10,884 bases of DNA, taken from the NCBI GenBank assembly GCA_934589065.1, contig CAKTNN010000051.1, positions 1 to 10,884 of the forward strand. The letters run 5' to 3'. Below, piece after piece: positions 6,838 to 10,884 of this stretch. The DNA is from an uncultured Oscillospiraceae bacterium (GTDB lineage Bacteria > Bacillota > Clostridia > Oscillospirales > Oscillospiraceae). Every line of letters begins with the position of its first letter. The first letter of the stretch is position 1. Both the position numbers and the translations under genes were made by a program. The notes beneath the pieces were generated by a model. The model was not told where the DNA came from. It made no database searches and was given only the letters and a program-made list of their open reading frames with translations.

Positions 6838-9429
6838 TTATTCCAGAACAAGTTCGCCATCCCGGTAGTCCACGGTAACGGTGGAGCCGGTTGTGATGCG
6901 GCCTTCCAGAAGCTTTTTGCTCAGCATGGTTTCCACGGTGTGCTGCACATAGCGGCGCAGGGGACGGGCACCGAATTCCGGATCGTACCCTTCGTCTACA
7001 ATGTGCTGCTTGGCGGCATCCGTCAGGCGGCAGGTGATCTGCTGCGCTTCCAGACGCTGGTTCAGCTTGGTAATCTGCAGGTCGATGATCTTGGTGATGT
7101 TGTCCTTGGTCAGGGGCTTATAGAAGACAATCTCGTCCAGACGGTTCAGGAACTCCGGGCGGAAGGAGCGCCGCAGAAGCGCCATGACCCGTTCCTTGGC
7201 GGCAGGGTCGATTTCGCCGTTGTCCCGGATTCCGTCCAGAAGCTCCTGAGAGCCCAGGTTGGAAGTGAGGATCAGGATGGTATTCTTGAAGTCCACGGTG
7301 CGGCCCTGGGAATCGGTGATTCGTCCATCGTCCAAAACCTGCAGCAGCACGTTAAAGACATCCGGATGGGCCTTCTCGACCTCGTCAAACAGCACCACGC
7401 TGTAGGGTCTGCGGCGGACGGCCTCGGTCAGCTGACCGCCTTCCTCGTAGCCCACATATCCGGGAGGCGCTCCGATCAGACGGGAGACGGAGTATTTCTC
7501 CATATATTCGGACATATCGATCCGAACCATATTGTTTTCATCGTCAAACAGGGCTTCTGCCAGAGCCTTGGCAAGCTCCGTTTTACCTACGCCTGTGGGG
7601 CCCAGGAACAGGAAGGAACCGATGGGACGGTTGGGATCCTGAATGCCGGCACGGCTGCGCTGAATGGCCTCCGTTACACAGCGGACGGCTTCATCCTGAC
7701 CGATGACCCGCTTGTGAAGAATGTTTTCCAGATTCAGCAGCTTCTCCCGCTCACCCTGTACCAGACGGGATACGGGGATGCCTGTCCAGCGCTCGACGAT
7801 CTTGGCAATTTCCTCGTCGGTGATCTTGTTGCGCAAAAGTGCATTGTCGCTGCCGTTTTGAATCCGGCGCTCCTGCTCCTCCAGCTCTTTCTTGGCCTGG
7901 GGCAGCTTGCCGTATTTCAGTTCGGCGGCCTTTTCCAGATCGTAGCTCTGCTCGGCGGCCTCAATCTGACGGTTCAGCTCTTCAATGCGCTCCCGCAGCT
8001 GCTGTACCTTGCCAATGGCATCCTTTTCGTTGTCCCACTGGGCCTTCTTGGCCTGGAAGCTTTCCCGCTCCTCTGCCAGTTCCTTCTGGATTTGAGCAAG
8101 GCGGCTCTTGGAGAGCTCATCTTCCTCCTTTTTCAGGGAGGCTTCCTCAATTTCCAGCTGGATAATCTTCCGGTTTACCTCGTCCAGCTCCGTGGGCATG
8201 GAATCCATTTCGGTACGCACCTGGGCGCAGGCCTCATCAATCAGGTCAATGGCCTTATCCGGCAGGAAACGGTCGGTGATATACCGGTGGGAGAGGGTTG
8301 CGGCGGCAATGATGGCGGGGTCGGTGATTTTTACACCGTGGAAGACCTCGTACCGCTCCTTCAGACCACGGAGAATGGCGATGGTATCCTCTACCGTGGG
8401 CTCGTTTACCAGAACAGGCTGGAACCGACGTTCCAGAGCCGGATCCTTTTCAATATACTGCCGGTATTCGTCCAGAGTGGTGGCGCCGATGCAGTGCAGC
8501 TCACCCCGGGCCAGCATAGGCTTTAAAAGGTTGCCGGCATCCATACTGCCCTCGGTTTTGCCTGCACCAACGATGGTGTGCAGCTCATCGATGAACAGCA
8601 GAATCTGGCCTTCTGACTGCTTTACTTCATTCAGAACGGCCTTTAACCGCTCCTCAAATTCACCCCGGTACTTTGCACCGGCTACCAGTGCACCCATATC
8701 CAGGGAGAAGATGCTCTTATCCTGCAGGGACTTGGGCACTTCCTTCTTTACGATTCTCTGGGCTAGACCCTCCACAATGGCGGTTTTGCCCACGCCGGGC
8801 TCACCAATGAGCACAGGGTTGTTCTTGGTCTTCCGGGACAGAATCCGAATTACATTCCGGATTTCTTCGTCACGACCGATGACGGGATCCATCTTTTGTT
8901 CCCGAGCCTTTTTCACAAGATCCGTGCCGTATTTTTGCAGGGCGTCATAAGTCCCTTCGGGGCTGTCGGTGGTAACCCGCTGGTTGCCACGAACGGCCTG
9001 CAGGGCCGTCAGCACCCCTTCTTTGGTGACGCGATAGTCGGAAAAGATCCGACTTACACCGCCCTGTGCGCTTTCCAGCAGGCCCAGAAGCAGGTGCTCC
9101 ACGGAAACATATTCGTCCTTCATTACCTTTGCCTGGTTCTCTGCGGCATTAAAGGCGGAGATAACGCTGGCATCGGCATACATCTGGTCAAAGCTTACGC
9201 TACCGCTGACGGAGGGAACCTTTTGCAGCTCACTGTTTGCGGCGGCATCCATGCTCTCAACGGTTACCCCCATTTTTTTCAGCAGCTGGGGAATCAGACC
9301 GTCCTGCTGCCGTAAAAGTGCCAACAGCAGATGGATTTGCTCCAATTGCTGATTGTGGTTCTGGGTTGCAATGCGCTGAGCGTCCTGGATAGCCTCTTTA
9401 GACTTATTGGTATAGATATCAAAATTCAT
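6838..9429 (-). CDS. clpB: ClpB, heat-shock protein disaggregase (AAA+)
   Basis: An 863-aa Hsp100 chaperone that, with the DnaK system, pulls proteins out of aggregates in the cytosol by threading them through a hexameric ring. All parts of the family are present: the N-domain (~1-145), NBD1 with Walker A GEPGVGKT (209-216) and Walker B FIDEL (279-283), the coiled-coil middle domain (~405-525) that distinguishes ClpB from ClpA/ClpC, and NBD2 with Walker A GPTGVGKT (610-617) and Walker B LFDE (D682, E683). Its length is close to that of E. coli ClpB. The start is placed at the second ATG (9429, MNFDIY) because AAGAAGG lies 6 bases before it but abuts the ATG at 9435. A CIRCE operator and promoter lie directly upstream, so HrcA control is very likely. 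It appears to be transcribed alone. Confidence 0.97.
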   Translation of the reverse strand: MNFDIYTNKSKEAIQDAQRIATQNHNQQLEQIHLLLALLRQQDGLIPQLLKKMGVTVESMDAAANSELQKVPSVSGSVSFDQMYADASVISAFNAAENQAKVMKDEYVSVEHLLLGLLESAQGGVSRIFSDYRVTKEGVLTALQAVRGNQRVTTDSPEGTYDALQKYGTDLVKKAREQKMDPVIGRDEEIRNVIRILSRKTKNNPVLIGEPGVGKTAIVEGLAQRIVKKEVPKSLQDKSIFSLDMGALVAGAKYRGEFEERLKAVLNEVKQSEGQILLFIDELHTIVGAGKTEGSMDAGNLLKPMLARGELHCIGATTLDEYRQYIEKDPALERRFQPVLVNEPTVEDTIAILRGLKERYEVFHGVKITDPAIIAAATLSHRYITDRFLPDKAIDLIDEACAQVRTEMDSMPTELDEVNRKIIQLEIEEASLKKEEDELSKSRLAQIQKELAEERESFQAKKAQWDNEKDAIGKVQQLRERIEELNRQIEAAEQSYDLEKAAELKYGKLPQAKKELEEQERRIQNGSDNALLRNKITDEEIAKIVERWTGIPVSRLVQGEREKLLNLENILHKRVIGQDEAVRCVTEAIQRSRAGIQDPNRPIGSFLFLGPTGVGKTELAKALAEALFDDENNMVRIDMSEYMEKYSVSRLIGAPPGYVGYEEGGQLTEAVRRRPYSVVLFDEVEKAHPDVFNVLLQVLDDGRITDSQGRTVDFKNTILILTSNLGSQELLDGIRDNGEIDPAAKERVMALLRRSFRPEFLNRLDEIVFYKPLTKDNITKIIDLQITKLNQRLEAQQITCRLTDAAKQHIVDEGYDPEFGARPLRRYVQHTVETMLSKKLLEGRITTGSTVTVDYRDGELVLE

Positions 9430-9451
9430 AGCCATCCTTCTTTCTTAGGGA

Positions 9452-9478
9452 TTAGCACTCTTACTTTGAGAGTGCTAA
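9452..9478. promoter_or_regulatory. CIRCE operator (HrcA binding site) of clpB
   Basis: TTAGCACTC-N9-GAGTGCTAA matches the CIRCE consensus exactly. It lies between the clpB promoter and start codon, in the 5' untranslated region, where HrcA is known to repress heat-shock genes in Gram-positive bacteria. Confidence 0.97.
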
Positions 9479-9493
9479 TTTATTTTTTCCTAT

Positions 9494-9521
9494 ACTATAC
9501 CCCTTTTTTGAAAAATGTCAA
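9494..9521 (-). promoter_or_regulatory. Sigma-A promoter of clpB
   Basis: On the minus strand, a perfect -35 TTGACA (9521-9516) and -10 TATAGT (9499-9494) have a 16-base spacer. Transcription should begin near 9487, just upstream of the CIRCE site. Confidence 0.85.
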
Positions 9522-9622
9522 GTGGGAAGAGGAAAGCATCACAAATTGTTTACAATTGGGAATCTGCACAAAGGAAGAAGGAATTTTAGAATCTGCTTAA
9601 TATATATTTAACAAAAAAGTGC

Positions 9623-9651
9623 TTGCGTTTTTAATCGGCATCGTCTATAAT
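9623..9651 (+). promoter_or_regulatory. Orphan promoter upstream of a short transcript
   Basis: -35 TTGCGT (9623-9628) and a perfect -10 TATAAT (9646-9651) are 17 bases apart. The next downstream signal is a strong terminator about 50 bases away, with no credible gene between. Confidence 0.65.
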
Positions 9652-9657
9652 AAAGAC

Positions 9658-9747
9658 AACAAATGATTATCTTATTTTTTCATTTTCTTACCTCTCTTTT
9701 CTCTGGAAACACCCGGTATGGTCTGGTCAACCATACCGGGTGTTTTC
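9658..9747 (+). ncRNA. Candidate small RNA or leftover leader (~90 nt)
   Basis: The promoter at 9623-9651 and the terminator at 9707-9747 would produce a ~90-nt transcript. It would have a pyrimidine-rich single-stranded 5' part (9668-9704, mostly T and C) and a terminal hairpin. It contains no RBS. A 45-codon frame from the ATG at 9663 runs through the terminator and is not convincing. It could be a small RNA, a leader of the neighbouring MATE relic, or what remains of a deleted gene. Confidence 0.35.
9707..9747 (+). terminator. Strong hairpin terminator
   Basis: A perfect 15-bp stem, AAACACCCGGTATGG (9707-9721) with 9731-9745, encloses a 9-nt loop. The T run TTTT (9743-9746) overlaps the end of the stem. 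The T-rich side suits plus-strand transcription. Confidence 0.75.
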
Positions 9748-9772
9748 GTACCTGCTTTTCCGGGAAGGCATC

Positions 9773-9801
9773 TTGTTTTCCGGAAAACAGAATGCTATAA
9801 T
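9773..9801 (+). promoter_or_regulatory. Possible promoter in front of the MATE relic
   Basis: -35 TTGTTT (9773-9778) and -10 TATAAT (9796-9801) are separated by 17 bases. A 14-bp perfect palindrome, GTTTTCCGGAAAAC (9775-9788), overlaps the -35 and spacer and could be an operator. A 7-bp hairpin (9812-9818/9828-9834) follows. Confidence 0.5.
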
Positions 9802-9842
9802 CCATTCAAAACATCCGGGAGTATCCACCGGATGCAAGATGA

Positions 9843-10075
9843 AAAAACGGTTATATCCGCATTTGCGGCTGCGGCATTTTCTTTATCGTTGCCTATAATC
9901 TGCTTTCTGCCATTTTCAGAGGCCTGGGTGACAGTAAGTCACCTTTGCTCTTTGTGCTGGTGGCCTGCATTGTCAATATTGCAGGGGACTTGCTGCCCCG
10001 ATATCCACTGCGGTGGGAATTGTGCTGAATATCGGATTTTATCTGTATTGGAATAGTAAAGAACAGAGGACGCAG
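9843..10075 (+). pseudogene. Internally deleted MATE-family efflux transporter relic
   Basis: The frame from 9843 reads ...YIRICGCGIFFIVAYNLL, then SAIFRGLGDSKSPLLFVLVA and CIVNIAGDLL. This is a typical mid-protein block of MATE (NorM/DinF-like) multidrug exporters, whose hallmark is RGxGDSKxP. At about 9996 the match stops, and another frame (from 9998) reads PISTAVGIVLNIGFYLYW followed by charged residues, which resembles a MATE C-terminus. About 200 residues in between, and the N-terminal part, are missing; an in-frame TGA lies at 9840-9842. The relic ends just before a strong terminator that was probably its own. It should be non-functional. The family call rests on motif recognition, without alignment. 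Confidence 0.7.
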
Positions 10076-10104
10076 CAAACAAAATACAATGCAATAAATC
10101 ATCT

Positions 10105-10139
10105 AAGCAGGGAAAGACGCGCCTTTCCCTGCTTTTTTT
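10105..10139 (+). terminator. Rho-independent terminator after the MATE relic
   Basis: A 12-bp perfect stem, AAGCAGGGAAAG (10105-10116) with CTTTCCCTGCTT (10123-10134), has a 6-nt loop and is followed by a run of T to 10139. It is a textbook terminator. Confidence 0.92.
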
Positions 10140-10151
10140 GCGAAAACAATA

Positions 10152-10180
10152 TTCCCAATCTGGAAGAGTTCTGTTATAAT
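10152..10180 (+). promoter_or_regulatory. Promoter of the truncated phosphatase gene
   Basis: -10 TATAAT (10175-10180) is perfect and lies 17 bases after TTCCCA (10152-10157), a weak -35. An RBS, GAAGGGA (10202-10208), follows, 9 bases before the ATG at 10218. Confidence 0.6.
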
Positions 10181-10217
10181 AAACAAAATAAACGGAATTA
10201 TGAAGGGATTTGGACAG

Positions 10218-10268
10218 ATGATAAAAATACTTTTCGTTTGCCACGGCAGGATTTACTGTTTAGAATAA
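10218..10268 (+). pseudogene. 5' stub of a low-molecular-weight protein tyrosine phosphatase gene
   Basis: With a promoter and RBS in place, the frame reads MIKILFVCHG, then RIYCLE and a stop at 10266-10268, 16 codons in all. The first ten residues match the usual start of LMW protein tyrosine phosphatases, MIKILFVCHGNICRSP, where C-x5-R forms the catalytic P-loop. The match is lost after CHG at about 10247, so the nucleophile cysteine (C8) is kept but the arginine and the remaining ~140 residues are gone. The rest of the gene is not in the window. The break in the most conserved part of the gene, next to a tnpV gene, suggests integration of a mobile element. With ten residues to go on, the identification is likely but not proven. 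Confidence 0.6.
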
Positions 10269-10402
10269 AAAGTCTCAAATCGTCTTAAATACTTCTATAA
10301 ATACTAGTTCTTGTGTTCCATTCTCAATTTTACCAATGATTTACCAATATTTCTGGAGAGTCAGGCTTGCAAAAAATAAGCCAGAATGAGGAGATTAAAA
10401 AT
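10248..10402. other. Putative mobile-element end with short direct repeats
   Basis: This AT-rich stretch separates the phosphatase stub from tnpV and has no gene. TTTACCAAT occurs twice, at 10329-10337 and 10340-10348, an 11-bp period, near one helical turn, as in recombinase arm sites. A weak 5-bp hairpin, GGCTT/AAGCC, lies at 10365-10383. The junction with host sequence is placed at about 10247, where phosphatase homology ends. Confidence 0.4.
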
Positions 10403-10780
10403 ATGAGCGAATTGAAACCAAGAATAACGGAAAACGGAATTGATTATATCCTTGTTGGAGATTACTATATCCCGGACTTGAAACTGCCGGAGGAACATCG
10501 CCCTATCGGAATGTATGGATGGCTACATCGGGAATATTTAAGAGAAGTCCACCCAGTCAGATTGAACACATTGACACTGACCGGAGAGTTATGGACATAT
10601 CTTGCAGACCTGAACGAACAGGCACAGGAACGGTTAGACACCATCATAGAGCAGATGAAAGCTGCCGAGGGCGTGACCGAGGAATTGAAGCGTACTTCTC
10701 AAATGGAATGGGTGCAGCGTTGCAATAACATTCACAACCGGGCGGAAGAAATTGTTTTGCATGAGATAATTTATTCGTAA
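10403..10780 (+). CDS. tnpV: TnpV family transposon-encoded protein
   Basis: A 125-aa protein of the TnpV family, named from the clostridial Tn4451/Tn4453 transposons and common on mobile elements of gut Clostridia. Its biochemical role is not known. Family-like stretches are an N-terminal GDYYIPDLKLPEEHRPIGMY with the following YGWLHREYL, and a C-terminal MEWVQRCNNIHNRAEEIVLH. The ATG at 10403 has GAGGAG (10388-10393) 9 bases upstream, and is preferred over the in-frame ATG at 10367, which has no RBS. The gene and its flanks are richer in A+T than the clpB and kinase genes, which fits transfer. It stands next to a truncated phosphatase gene on one side and a further gene beyond the window on the other. 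No recombinase or resistance gene is visible in the window. Confidence 0.85.
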   Translation: MSELKPRITENGIDYILVGDYYIPDLKLPEEHRPIGMYGWLHREYLREVHPVRLNTLTLTGELWTYLADLNEQAQERLDTIIEQMKAAEGVTEELKRTSQMEWVQRCNNIHNRAEEIVLHEIIYS

Positions 10781-10795
10781 CCGTATAGCAGAATG

Positions 10796-10816
10796 ATTAT
10801 GACAAGCATAATTTTT
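10796..10816 (+). terminator. Weak hairpin with T run after tnpV
   Basis: ATTATG (10796-10801) pairs with CATAAT (10807-10812) and is followed by TTTT. The stem is short and AT-rich, so termination may be partial. Confidence 0.35.
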
Positions 10817-10875
10817 AGAGGGATAAAATTTGCTGTTGATATGTAAATTTAGAGGTTATTTTTTCTGTATTCAAT

Positions 10876-10880
10876 AGGAG
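10876..10880 (+). promoter_or_regulatory. RBS of a gene starting beyond the window
   Basis: AGGAG in the last bases of the window lies at a distance that suits a start codon just past 10884. It probably belongs to the next gene of the same mobile element. Confidence 0.4.
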
Positions 10881-10884
10881 AAAT

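Noticed and set aside
6781..8526. A 581-codon plus-strand open frame
   Set aside because: It lies antisense to the C-terminal two-thirds of clpB, has no recognisable domain and includes the MITE end; it is a by-product of clpB codon use.
9452..9478. Hairpin terminator
   Set aside because: The inverted repeat matches the CIRCE consensus exactly, lies in the clpB leader and has no proper T run in the gene's direction.
9718..10056. A 112-codon plus-strand frame
   Set aside because: It is out of frame with the MATE-like sequence and begins inside a terminator hairpin.

Overview
The window looks like chromosomal DNA from a low-to-mid GC Gram-positive bacterium of the Clostridia, probably an Oscillospiraceae/Ruminococcaceae-type gut anaerobe. 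The evidence is a tRNA-Thr with an encoded CCA end, sigma-A type promoters and purine-rich ribosome binding sites, a perfect CIRCE operator in front of clpB, and a TnpV gene of the kind found on clostridial mobile elements. The taxonomic call is inference from these features, not from a database search.

Layout. 1-110: tRNA-Thr(GGT) and its terminator. 113-880: no gene, but dense repeats: a ~275-bp imperfect inverted repeat built of small GNA/GNRA-capped hairpins, a 147-bp MITE-like element with perfect 19-bp terminal inverted repeats, and a cluster of REP-like palindromes. 974-3912: promoter and gene for a 950-aa soluble hybrid sensor histidine kinase (PAS-like sensor region, HisKA, HATPase, receiver). 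3949-3990: a strong hairpin between convergent genes. 4001-5023 (minus): a putative GT-A glycosyltransferase, divergent from 5158-6684 (plus), a Wzx/MVF-type polysaccharide flippase. Their promoters lie back to back in a ~130-bp gap, so the pair probably works in making and exporting a cell-surface glycan. 6695-6830: a second MITE-like element filling the gap between the convergent flippase and clpB genes. 6838-9429 (minus): clpB disaggregase, with a sigma-A promoter and CIRCE just upstream, so very likely under HrcA heat-shock control.

9480-10400 is a decaying region. It holds a compact promoter-terminator cassette that could encode a ~90-nt RNA, a second orphan promoter, an internally deleted MATE transporter relic, a strong terminator, and the promoter, RBS and first ~10 codons of a low-molecular-weight protein tyrosine phosphatase gene that breaks inside its active-site loop. 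AT-richer DNA follows, with tnpV (10403-10780) and, at the window edge, the RBS of a further gene. The simplest reading is that 10247-10884 is the end of an integrated mobile element.

No wholly new multi-gene system is evident. The items most worth following up are the phosphatase/mobile-element junction, the small-RNA-like cassette at 9646-9747, and the two MITE-like elements with their shared REP-like module.
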